DNA of 64,000 nucleotides, taken from positions 35,890-99,889 of the forward strand of contig JAEPRB010000151.1 of NCBI GenBank assembly GCA_016758965.1, written 5' to 3'. Made by a program: the position numbers and the translations under genes. Each line of letters opens with the position of its first letter. The first letter of the stretch is position 1. The DNA is from Circinella minor (Eukaryota > Mucoromycota > Mucoromycetes > Mucorales > Lichtheimiaceae). The notes under the pieces were generated by a model. That model made no database searches. It saw only the letters and a program-made list of their open reading frames with translations, and had not been told where the DNA came from. Below, piece after piece: positions 51,590-63,889 of this stretch.

Positions 51590-51663
51590 CAGGGGAGGTG
51601 GGGATCGAACCCACGATCTTTGACTCCGGAAATCAACGCGTTAATCCACTTCGCTACACCCCT
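51590..51663 (-). tRNA. tRNA-Arg (anticodon CCG)
   Basis: A complete cloverleaf reads on the minus strand, 74 bases including the discriminator G. The acceptor stem pairs AGGGGTG with CTCCCCT (one T-T mismatch at 6-67). The D arm is GCG/CGC with loop AAGTGGATTAA. The anticodon stem is TTGAT/GTCAA with loop TTCCGGA, giving anticodon CCG (codon CGG). The variable loop is AGATC. The T arm is GTGGG-TTCGATC-CCCAC, a good internal B box. No intron. No T-run lies immediately after the 3' end; the first T5 is about 55 bases downstream. Confidence 0.88.
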
Positions 51664-52701
51664 GAAATTAGCGCGTGAAAAAATGCAATTAAAACACATA
51701 TAATATACTAACTACTATGCATTTAAGCCGAATAAAATTAATAGGAATATTTTTTTTTAATATTTTTCTTAGACTTTAAAGCTTCTTTACTAAGTTTTAT
51801 ATATATACATTTAATCTTTAATATTTAGTAAAGTTAAATTTTGTACATACTAATAATAAGTAGGAGCTAGAAGAAGGGTTTTAATTTTATTTTAGTTTAT
51901 TACTTAACTTTTCTTTCTAATACTAGTAATAACTAATTTAATTTGTAGATGATATAGTTTGTTTTTTAAAGAGAGAAAATATTATATATCAAGACAAGTA
52001 TTAACTAAGGATAGAATTATTGCTTTTCTCTTTGATATTTTTTTAAAGCTCTATTATTAGTAGTAGTAGTATTATAGAGACAGTCAACTTACTAGATGCA
52101 AGTATTAATAATAAGTTTATTATATTATTGGCTTATTTTCCTATAACAAAATATTTCAAATTATATTTATATATATAGTAATAAGAAAATATTCATTTTT
52201 TTGAAAATAAGAGATATGAATATTCTACTCTTTTCTAAGCGAATATATTTACAAAATATAGGATAAGAAGATAGCCCATATTAAAACTATTTATATCATT
52301 TTACAACAATTCTCTCTAATAATCCTTCTTTCTCTTTTTTTTTCTTCTAGCTTATAAAAAGGTAGAATCCCTCATTTTTTACTCGCACGGACCATTATAA
52401 TTTTTTTTATGAATAAAAATGGTTTATTCCGCCTTATGATTATTTTTAAATCTTTATTTGTTATTTAAAACATATCCAAATATCGAACATACGGTATGTA
52501 GACTAAAAAAGAATACCGTTACAGTATATATATATATACATATCTAATAGTAATATTTGTATTGTGTATCTATAATAATAATAATAATAAACCAAAGTTT
52601 TTTTTTTTTTTTTGGGATTTTATTTGTTTTTTGACACTTTTTTTTTATCTTCTCGTTCCTTTACGTTCCTTTTTTTGAACAAAGAAAAAAGAAAATAAAG
52701 G
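51664..52701. other. Intergenic region upstream of SURF4
   Basis: Extremely AT-rich. Holds the tRNA 5' flank and, at the right end, an ATA trinucleotide run (52574-52590), a T15 run and the A-rich leader of the SURF4 gene. No ORF seen. Confidence 0.5.
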
Positions 52702-53744
52702 ATGGCATTTGATTCTTCATTACGAAGTGCAGGGGACCAAATTGAAAATGCGATTGACACCTGGTCTCGACCCATCAAACCTCATCTTCCTTTTATAAGT
52801 CGTTTTTTGATCGTCGTGACATTTTATGAAGATGCACTTCGTATTATTGCACAATGGGGTATTCAAGTTGCATATTTATCTGAACGATGTCATTTACCAC
52901 GAGCATTGACTAGCATCTATTTGGCCCTGAATATTTCGGTAATGTAGACTTGAAAGGGTTCATAGTGGAGTAAAGAACAAATATTCATACAGGGAAAGAG
53001 AAAAAAAAAGATTGGGATATATATATCCGTGTGAGAGTGTAATTGAGTAATAGTAAAAGAAAATTAATGAATGATATAGATGATGATGATATTTTCAAGC
53101 TGTATCATTACCAAACGTTATGTCAGTGTTTCAGTGATAGCTCTTCTTGGTGTCATTGTCATTCAAGCCATTATGTATGGTCTTGTATTCGATATGGTAA
53201 GAAAATGAACCATGACACATATATACATATAACTTATTCACTCAATCACAACTATATATCATAGCTTTTTTTCTTAAGAAACTTATCAATCATGGGCGGT
53301 CTATTACTTTGTCTATCCGAATCATTATTACGGCGGCACTCGAGTCAAAAATCTTCAGCCATGTTCACATTACCACAAATGACAGAGAGTGAACGGCATA
53401 AATATTTCCAACTCGCAGGTCGTGTACTCTTGGTTCTCTTGTTTGTTGGTTTTATCTTTAATGGTGAATGGGGCTTTTTACGGATAGCCTTTTCATTAAT
53501 TGGTATGGTTGCTTGTGTGATGGTCGTAGTTGGTTTCCGTGCAAAATGGTCAGCAACATTCTTGGTGTCACTCTTATGTGTAATGAATGTTTTACTCAAC
53601 AACTGGCTCAATTTATCAGGTTCGCAACGTGATTTTGTAAAATATGATTTTTTCCAAACGTTGAGTATTGTAGGTGGATTACTCTTGTTGATCTCGATTG
53701 GTCCCGGTGGTCTTAGTTATGATGAAAAGAAAAAAGAGTTTTAA
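52702..53744 (+). CDS. SURF4/Erv29-family ER cargo receptor
   Basis: Three exons (52702-52943, 53100-53196, 53265-53744) give 272 residues, the usual size (human SURF4 269). SURF4/Erv29 proteins are polytopic receptors that load soluble secretory proteins into COPII vesicles and cycle between ER and Golgi. Family hallmarks: FISRFLIVVTFYEDALRI, the segment FFLRNLSIMGGLLLCLSES, QLAGRVLLVLLF, DFVKYDFFQTLS and SIGPGGLSYDEKKKEF. The last four residues (KKEF) are a KKxx ER-retrieval signal. Six or more hydrophobic helices are visible. The first intron uses GTAGAC as donor at 52944. The more canonical-looking GTAATG five bases earlier would put exon 2 out of frame, so it is rejected. Confidence 0.93.
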
Positions 53745-53793
53745 TCCATCCTTTATATATATTTATATGTATATAAATAAATTATTATTATGC

Positions 53794-54902
53794 TTATATT
53801 GATTTTTTATTTTCCTCGACTGACGAGGATTGTTTTTGTTCTTCTTGTCGTTTAACTTTTTCATCAGTTGATATGAGACTAGTTACAGAAGGCTGAGGAG
53901 ATCCATGGGGCGTTCCATTGGGTGAGGGAGGATCAGTAACAGTAGTAAGCATATAAGCGGCCGCGGCCTGCGCGACACCAAATCCAACAAATCCAACCAC
54001 AGGTATTCTTGTCAAGATATATGCAATTGCCGAAAATCCAAATAAAATATCCTTCCTTCCACTAAACCAACGTCGTTTTTCCTTGTGTGATAATCCCATT
54101 CGAACAAAATAAGGTTCCAATAATTCACGCATCATTGCACGCATACCAATAAGAGCTTTAATTAATGAAATGGTCATCCAACGAGGTAAGAACAAGAAAC
54201 AGATCCCCACAACAGCACCTTGTGTTTGTCCTAATGATTTGAATGTAGTATACGCACCTAAAAGAAATGTTTATCTTTTATTAGTAACAATAACTGCTTT
54301 TTTTTTTCTCACACTAAAATAATGGGTTATGATTATTATTATATACCTGCAGCAGGAAAGACAAATTGTCCAACAATGGGTAACCTTGACAACAATAAGA
54401 TGACAATTCCCAACCGTAAATTCTTCCAAGAACGCTTCATGTACCCCTTCATATTATTCCAATATTCCTTTCGATAGCGACGTTTTGATAATGAAGAAGC
54501 ATAAGGAGGACGTTCAGGATGTTGTGAATCGATAAAGCGTAAGGATTCCATAAATAGATCATCAAGAGGTTTTGGATACAAGTAACGCATAAATAATAAA
54601 ACCAAGAACGGTAATGAGGACATCATTTCACCAATGTTACGATTGACTGAGACTAGAATATCGTCTGTTCCACCAAGTTTATCGGGACCTCCAACGATCC
54701 ATAATATAAGCCGTAATATTTGTACAGGAAGTGTAATGACAAGTCGGGCTATACCGAATAAAAGAAATGAGAAAATAGAAAGGTATAAAAAGATGCGAAT
54801 GAATTTATGTTGTCGAATACTTGGATTCTTTGCAACCAAAAGAATGCCATTGACAGCATGTTCAACACCTTGCTGTAGACCAGCAATAGTCCAACGTGCC
54901 AT
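53794..54902 (-). CDS. Polytopic membrane protein, possibly EI24 / LDS-RRT8-like
   Basis: Two exons (54902-54347, 54257-53794) give 339 residues. Several long hydrophobic helices are visible: a pair at about 30-85 (RIFLYLSIFSFLLFGIARL and ILRLILWIVGG), SSLPFLVLLFMRYL, LGIVILLLSRLPIVGQFVF, VVGICFLFLPRWMTISL and a C-terminal ILFGFSAIAYILTRIPVVGF. The tail is hydrophilic, rich in Ser, Lys and Glu. The Arg-Lys-aromatic run before the last hairpin and the RIPVVGF motif remind me of fungal LDS1/RRT8-type and EI24-type proteins (lipid-droplet or ER membrane), but this is a weak resemblance. The ATG before ARWTIAGL is chosen because the upstream frame is an F-rich leader. Its stop lies only 49 bp from that of SURF4 (convergent). 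Confidence 0.7.
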
Positions 54903-56758
54903 TTTGAAGCAAGTAAAAAAGAAAAGAAAAAAAAAGGGAAAGGGAAAGTGTGTCAAAAAGTATTAGTAGAAGAAAGAATTAAAAAAAGAGTTGGTGAAAC
55001 CTGACTTTTTTAAATTCAATTCACATGTCAAGAAATCCTTGGCTCCTTTTTATCTTGTCATTTCTTTGTTTCTTATAAAAGTTTATATGTCAAGCAAAAA
55101 AAAAAAAAAAAATCGAATCGAATCGATCAAACTTTATTAATCAAAATAAATATTTTATAAGTTCTATCATTAACAGAATTGAATAATTTTTTTTTCTCAT
55201 GATAACTATTTTTATCTCGTATTTTTTAAAAGACAAGAGAGTAAAATTATAGTCAAAGATATTATGAAGAAACATGCTATATTTTGCTGTTCTATATTAA
55301 TTTTAGAGTTAAATTTCATTATTTCATGTCTCAAAATAATAGTGTCACATTATATTATTGGTGTTCTTTTGTAAATATATAATTTTGAAACATTTTGTAT
55401 TATTAATATATATATATATATTAGTTATTTCGTTCCTGAAAAAATGTATTTATTTAATATGATATTTATTATTGTAAAATATAGAATACTAATTTATGAG
55501 GGTGACTCTGTGGGTATGTTTGTCTGCTTATGTATTACAATGATTCTGATATTTTTAATTTTTGCTTAGAGACCATACCTTTTTTTCAATATCCTTAATA
55601 GCCCACTTACCCCCAAGCCTTGGCTTTAGAAGGATAAATACTCCTTTTCCGGGTCATCACAGACATTGTTCTCACCAATGGCAGATTACAAGGACCGTTA
55701 TTATCAGTTATCGAACCAATATTTTCAGGATCATTGAAAAGATTATTTCGTATCTTGGAACTGTAAATATTTTCAAATTTGCCTTTGTCTTATCTTCTTC
55801 CTTGACTATGGACGAGCGCCAATATAGTGGATAGGTTTAAGTAAAAAATATATAAGGTTTGACATTTTTTTCTTTTTTAAATTTTTACTGCGTTAACAAC
55901 TGCAGTAGTAACATCCTTGGTACCGTAATTGTCATTAATAACTGTATACTAGTCAAGATGGATGATACCGTTCAAATCGTTACAACCAATAGAGATAATA
56001 TACAAAACATCTGTCATTCACTATAAGTATGTCAATTTTTTGGATAACACAAGAGGACAATCCAACTGTTGAATTCAGCGTATATGTAGCTATTGTTATC
56101 CGAAGCACCACCATGTCCAAAATCTACTACTCCATGGTGTATGAGATTACCAGTAACATATGCGTGTCATGTAAGGACCATTGGAGAAACGACCTTATAG
56201 TAAGGTGGAATAAGTGAAAAACCACTGTGCTTGTAATCATTTCTATTATCAGTGAAACTATCAATATAAGTAATAAGTTTATCAATTTTGGTGGAAACAC
56301 TGATAGTAACAGTAGTAAGACAAAAAGAGTGGCAGCAATAGGAAAAGATTCCATTTATTGTTATTTTTTGAAGCGAAAAGATTAATAAACTAGTTTATAT
56401 TTGGACACTTGGCTAAAACATTTAAAACCCGGTATATATACCAGGTGTTGAATCCATGTATCACTATTCTTTAAAATGTAATGGCTAAAGAAGGAATAAA
56501 ATCTGCCTTTATTGTTAATAGCATTAATGAATATATATATATGGAAATATTCAGGAGCTTGTGAATGACTTTAATTATATACAATTTTTTCCTTCCACCC
56601 GAGTGTTTGTTTGACAGAAATTAATCCACTTTTCTCTCCTCAATCTTTATGACTCCAATTTCTGAATCATCGGTTCATATTACCATGAATTTTTTTTTTC
56701 TGTATTAATTTTGAAGAACTAACAGTTTTTTATTATGAATAGTTGTTTTCATATTCGT

Positions 56759-56789
<31 letters not shown>

Positions 56790-56805
56790 ACAATTGTGAA
56801 TTATT
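54903..56805. other. Intergenic region (1.9 kb)
   Basis: Promoter side of the membrane-protein gene and 3' side of the EH-domain gene. AT-rich; A runs at 55097-55113 and 56759-56778, TA repeat near 55409-55421. Open frames at 55562-55834 and 56029-56217 are less AT-rich than the rest but have no motif I can identify. Confidence 0.45.
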
Positions 56806-58960
56806 TTATCGGCGTAATAATGATGATCCATCCGATTTATGCCGAAAAAGTTTAGCACCGAACTGTTGCTCGGTTGTATAATTAAATGGTGATGCAGATG
56901 ATGATGTTGTGGTTGCTGTGGTAGATGTTGTCGGTTTTGTGGAGTCATTAAAATCAAAAGAAGTAGTAAAATTACTAAGAATATTATCATTCGTATCGAA
57001 TGGGTCACTAGGTGCTCGATCCCGTGTACCATAACTACGTGTTCGACGAAGATGATAATTAGATGGTACAACGTTACGTGTGTATTTTAAAAATGCAGGT
57101 TTAGTCGCTTGCGAAGGAACAGGCGGTGGGTATAAATTTTGTTTGTTTGGATAATCGTTAAGTTTTGTTATCGGCCATGGAGGAGCACTTGCTTCAGGAG
57201 ACATGCTATCCTGTCTTCTTGGAGGCGTATCTGGGAATACAGTAGTAGTGGTGGTCGTATTAGTGGGCGTTGTAGTTGCTGTGGTTCTTGTAATAGATTT
57301 TGTTAAATATTGTCCTTCTTGCCCTTGTTGGTCTTGTTGAGAGTCATCAGCAAATGGACTATAAGTCAATCCAGGTTCCTTAATTTTGGATGATTCTTCA
57401 ACTGCAGCATTATTTTCAAATGGGTTATTTGATGCTTTCGGCGGAACAAATTTCTTTGTTAGGAGTAAAGATTGACCGGTATCTATTGCTGATGACAGTT
57501 TTTGAAATGAGTCAGCATCCATAGATGCACGTGATGTAAGAGGCGCAGGCCGTTGTTGTTGTAATTGTTGTTTGGTAGGTGTTGCTGCTACTGTATCAAA
57601 AACAAATACATTTTCCTGATCATTCCTTGTTTGCTTGTCTGTGGTTTGTATAGGTGGTTGTGGTACAGAATAAGGTACTGACCGCGACCGTGAATGTGTA
57701 TATTTTTGTTGTGTATTTGGATCCGTTGTTGCTTTTGTTGGCATGATAGAATGGGTTGTAATGCTTGGTTGTAATGACAATTGACCCCATGGATATTGTG
57801 CTGAAGGTGCTGTTCCATTATTTGATTGTTGTTGACTATTACTTGTTCCCCCTCCAGTGGATAAATTTTCATTCATGTGTTGTGATTGACAACTACTACT
57901 GTTGATAGAAGAAGCTTCCTGTTGTTGTGATGCTGGTGGTGACATAAATGGAACTGGTGGTACAATATCCATGGGCTGTTGTATGGGTTGTTGACCAACA
58001 TACCAAGAAGTAGGCCGTTGTTGCTGCTGCTGCTGCTGCTGCTGTTGTTGTTGTTGTTGAGATAAACACCCAGTACTCGTCGTGTCAATCCAAGAGTTCC
58101 GGGTCGTTTGTGTTGCAGTGGACCATGTACTTGTGTTACCAAGACTTGATTTAGATACTGATGAAGTCGTAGTTGTTGTGGCGGGCTCTATCTGTGGCGT
58201 TGCAAGGTCACTCATTGCAGGTTTTATCAAAGCATCTATGGCATTTGTCTGAAAACGGGGTACAGATGCTATAGTTTATAAAATATTCTCACATGAGCGT
58301 TTTTTTTTGTCCATCATCCAGTCCAGTCTCTTTTTTTTTTTTGAGGGGATATTTGATCATTTACATATACACACACATGCATCCTAAATCACTTTTTTTG
58401 TTATTTACCTCCCAAAAATATCATATCACGACTAATAGTTCTACCATTTTGAGCATGAGCAATTAATCTAAGCATAGCATAAAATTGTAGTTCATTCAAT
58501 CCATCGACTGTATGCTCAAAAAACCTTAATATCTAAATTAAAAACAAATTAGCTCTCTTTGAAAAAAAAAATAAAGAAATAAAAGAATAATATACATATA
58601 TAGTTAATTATTATTATTTATTATTATTATTTTTAAAGAAAAGGCTACCTGTTCGAGTTTATGATCAGGAAGACAACAACCTCTTAGAAATTTTAAAACC
58701 GCTTCATTATCGAGATGTCCTATAGAAAAAGGGTCCAAGTCTTTCCACCAAGACTGATAAGCAGCTTGTTCCATTTCAGTCAATTCATCTAGATGCAAAA
58801 TAGGTGGTCCTTCTTTTGTTGTACTTTCTGTTGTTGAAGTATTATCATATGACTGAAATTGCGCAGCATTAAGCTTTTTTGCAAACTGTTGAGACCTTCT
58901 GTCATCCGAAGAATGGCGTGTGCTATGTGTACGTAGAAATGTTGACTTTAACTTGTTCAT
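56806..58960 (-). CDS. EH-domain protein with long disordered tail
   Basis: Three exons (58960-58649, 58532-58409, 58268-56806) encode 632 residues. After a basic N-terminus, residues about 60-155 form an EH/EF-hand-like helical domain: LTEMEQAAYQSWWKDLDP, LKFLRGCCLPDHKLEQILRFFE, LNELQFYAMLRLIAHAQNG and RTISRDMIFLGASVPRF. EH domains bind Asn-Pro-Phe motifs and occur in endocytic adaptors and in fungal Irs4-type proteins. I cannot choose among these. The remaining ~470 residues are low complexity: Thr/Ser-rich, a Gln run of about 15 encoded by CAA/CAG, and Pro-rich blocks. Repeated DPF/NPF-like tripeptides occur in the tail (NPFENN, DPFDTN, SPFAD), consistent with endocytic partner binding. 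Product class is moderately sure. Confidence 0.75.
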
Positions 58961-59601
58961 GAAAGTTGCATATAATAATAGTAATAATAATAACTAATAA
59001 TAATAATAATAATAAGGAAAGAGTGAGTATATATATCAGTTGGTGTGTTTTAAATATAATATAAAAAAGTGGGGTGAAGAAAGAGAGAGAGAAAGAAAGA
59101 AAGAGAAAAAAGAGGTTTATGCCATACATTTTCGTTTACCGCAAAAAAAAAAAACAACGTGGCGAATCTTTGCAGTTGACTGAACCATAAATTAAAATAT
59201 TAAGTCTGTCTCCTTATTTCAAGTCAAATGATTCCAAATACCTTTCCGTCTTTATATACATATGAAACACCAGATACAGGATTATATGCATTAAAACAAT
59301 TCAATTAGGGTTTATTACTATTCATTAATTTACGATGTAAGGGAATGTTTTTAACCTTTGTTTTAATCTAAATAAATCATTCTTTACCATGGAAACATAA
59401 TGATTTTGTGTCAAAGAAAAAAAAAAGATATTTAAATTACTTAATATACATGTCACGTAACACACATAAACATTTTTGACTTCATTTTTCTTTTTTCAAA
59501 CTTCGCGTAATACAAAAAAAAAAAATAAAGAGCTTTAAATCCCTTATTTTTTTTTTCTAAGGAGAGTTGGGGGGATATTAATCTCAAAAGAACGATCTAA
59601 A
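58961..59601. other. Divergent intergenic region
   Basis: Shared upstream region of the EH-domain gene (-) and the BolA gene (+), 641 bp. Has an AAT trinucleotide tract (58977-59015), a GA-rich stretch (59081-59112) and a short A13 run near 59142. No gene seen. Confidence 0.5.
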
Positions 59602-60088
59602 ATGTCAGCACCTCATTCTGGAATTACTGTTGAATCACTTAAGCAAGTCATTACTGAAAAACTTGAAGCTGAACATGTTGTAAGCCTTTTATTTTATTTT
59701 ATTTTTATAACGATTAGTAATATAAAGTAGTTGGAACCAAACAAAACATTACTATTATAAACTCTAAATTCTTTTTTTTTTTGTTGCACTCTTGTCCATT
59801 TTTATAGGAAGTTGTCGATCAATCAGGTGGTTGCGGTCAAATGTTTGAAGTAATCATTGTATCGCCTATTTTTCGTGAAAAGAAACTTCTTGCTCGTCAT
59901 CGATTGGTAAACGAAACCCTTAAAGATGAAATTAGTAAAGTTCATGCATTTTCACAGGTTTGTCAAGTAATCTCTTCTTTATATATATGTGAGTGATTAT
60001 TAACTTTGAATGTTAATATTTAATATATAAACTTCCTTAATAGAAATCATATACTCCTGAAGAATGGGAAAAGAAGAAACCACAATAA
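59602..60088 (+). CDS. BolA-like protein, Bol2/Fra2 type
   Basis: Three exons (59602-59679, 59808-59957, 60044-60088) give 90 residues, the usual size. BolA-like proteins pair with monothiol glutaredoxins (Grx3/4) to bind a [2Fe-2S] cluster and report iron status. The domain is complete: [33 protein letters not shown], the [21 protein letters not shown] helix-turn segment with the conserved RHRLVN, and the C-terminal [17 protein letters not shown] with its invariant His. The HAF-x-K-x-YTPEEW ending points to the cytosolic Bol2/BOLA2 branch rather than mitochondrial BOLA3, and no mitochondrial presequence is visible. Confidence 0.93.
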
Positions 60089-61767
60089 ATATAAAACACA
60101 ATATTAGAAAAAAAAATGTATTTTTTTTTTGGAACAATATATAAATAAAAATAATTGGATAAACATCTCTAATACTTTAAAAATCAATGGATACTATCAC
60201 TTTATCTGATTGTAAATTTAGAATTACATATGATCATCACTCAAGCGCATCAAACAAAAATATTAACTATATCAGACTATTATTAAATGATGATCTAATA
60301 TTATGGACAAGGAAACAGGACTTTTGGATGAAAAGTTGGACAAATATGACATAAACTATGGGGGGGGTTGATTTTGATACAGATCATGTATTTGAAGAAC
60401 AAGGGCTGCGAATTATATTATTAGTTAATGTTCTATTGACTGAAATAAAATCCAGAAATTTTGAGGACTCGTTGTGTGTTAAATCAGAGAGAGAGAGAGA
60501 AAAGTATTTTTAAGTGAATACCTCTTGATAATGAACTCTCAAAATTTATCTTTTTGGCAATTAATTTGAATATATTTTAAGATATAACAAAATATTTGAT
60601 ATGTATCGCATAACCTCATTATTATAATTTATTTACAGAACTTCTGAATAAATAGTTTATTGCCATGTGCAGATTTTCAAACGATAAACGTTGAATAGCA
60701 TGTTTTGAACCTGTTTTTTATGGTGTTTTTTTTTTTGAAAGATATTGTATCTCTCCAAAAGGTTAAAAAGTGAACAGCTAAGATGAATAGTGATCTATTA
60801 CATATAAATTAATAGACATCCTTTTTTTTTCTGTGATTATTAATCAAATAAACACTTGTTGATGTAATAACACCAAATTAAACCAAGAAATTGATAATTG
60901 GGTCAATCAATTGACTACTTTATAGTTAACTACTGGGCTATGTATTTCGCTTTAGTTTAATACCAACAATCCTCGAAAAAGCAAAAGTACGTAGTATACT
61001 TTATATTATAAGCATTAACCACATCGTTTCCCCGTACATCAGCCTATCTAAAAATCATTTATCAATATAGTATTTTTAAAAAATGCTTAAAAGGCATTAT
61101 TTGTTACGTATAATAAAGTATAATGTAGGTTGAAACATATCAAAAAGAGAGTTCTCGAATTATTATTATTTTTAACGTTCGGCGACCAAAGCGATATTAT
61201 CAAATGGGGTGAGCGCCTTGAAAGATTTGCGCAGTAATCCATTGTGAGCGGGTTTTCGGACACAATTGTTACTAGTGGTCTTGTCACACAGAATAATAAA
61301 TTATCTATATATGTCAAATCAGTAGCACAACTGGCTTGTCTCGGATACGGACAAATTAATTATCCATGCTTTAACAGAAATTGATGATTAAAGGTCAAGC
61401 GTATTTGTTTACACAACACAACAAAAAGATTGAATAGGCAAGCTATTTAAAATTTCCTTTTTTAATCAAACGTAAAAGATTCAACACTTACGTAAAATGG
61501 TAAAAATGCTTGCGTGTCTTCGAACTTTGTATCATGTTCCTAATCACGTCATGAACTCATATAGTTCCTATGCAGGAATATAATTAGAAAAAATAATACA
61601 CGCAAGTTGGCTAGAGTAAGAAAACGTTTGATATGTTTTTTCATACATTCTCTATACGAGAGAAAAAAAAACATATAAAAAGGGCTTGGTTTTTTTATTC
61701 ATTCATTTTTCATTATCTCTTTCCTCTTATTTTACTACCACTGGTATATTAAAAACAACAAGACAAA
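60089..61767. other. Intergenic region (1.7 kb)
   Basis: AT-rich DNA with a G8 run (60361-60368) and a GA run (60486-60501). A GC-richer patch on the minus strand (about 61175-61300) is open for ~38 codons ending TAA, but has no recognisable motif. The right end is the promoter of the oxidoreductase gene. Confidence 0.45.
61674..61682 (+). promoter_or_regulatory. Probable TATA box of the oxidoreductase gene
   Basis: TATAAAAAG, 94 bp before the ATG at 61768 and followed by a pyrimidine-rich initiator-like stretch. Position and sequence fit a core promoter element. Confidence 0.5.
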
Positions 61768-63019
<1,252 letters not shown>

Positions 63020-63889
63020 TATATTCGCTTTTTAAAAGTAATTTTTGAAATAAAGCTTTTACAATTGTATGTTGTAATACTGATATAATTATCACCGTAC
63101 ATGCTATAAATAAAAAGTTATTTTTTTAGTGTGAGATTTTGTCGTATATTATTTCAATACTAGAATTAATTATTTAAATAATAATGCACTACTAGAAAAC
63201 AATAACAAACGTTATCTTTGCAAAAAAAAAAATATCTACCCGTATACATCTTTTAGTAGTAACTAGATTTCGTTATAATAATACTACTAAAACAACAGAA
63301 TAATTCTACGTAGCTACCAGCTATACAGAATATTAGAATGTCATATAATAAAAGATTATAAGCTTTTTTATGTGATACACCACTTGCTCTATATATTACT
63401 GTATCAGGAATAATATTAATGGTGGGTTATTTACCGTCAGTGAACTTCAAATTGAATTTGATTTTGTAATCTATTGACTGGATTAAAAAAATACGCTATA
63501 ATAGAAAAACATTTTCAAGGCTTTTTTTAATGTCACAATATTCTCGAAATCGTAATCTTTTTTTACTACATTCTATTATATCTATCATCATCAATGTAAC
63601 AGTGTGATTAAATTCCTTTTCTGGTATATAATTTAAATCCTTTTTACTATAACGCTCTACATAAAAGAGTTTGTTTTTATTATTTATATCTTTGAATCAT
63701 AAATCAAGAATAAAAATTACCATTTTATCATAACAAAATTACTATCATGCCAACAACAGTAGTGATAACTATAATAGTTTGTACATCCAGAAAAAAAGTT
63801 AAATTTTGCTCTTCTTTTATAATTGCATCGAATAATAAACGACTTTATATACTATAATGTATGATATATATATATCAACCTCTTCCTGC
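63020..63889. other. 3' flanking AT-rich region
   Basis: Downstream of the oxidoreductase gene. Very AT-rich; no ORF, RNA gene or repeat array seen until the GC-rich edge sequence. Confidence 0.5.

Noticed and set aside
55562..56217. Two short open frames between the membrane-protein and EH-domain genes, considered as transposase relics
   Set aside because: No DDE/DDD or zinc-binding pattern, no terminal repeats, and frames interrupted beyond 60-90 codons.
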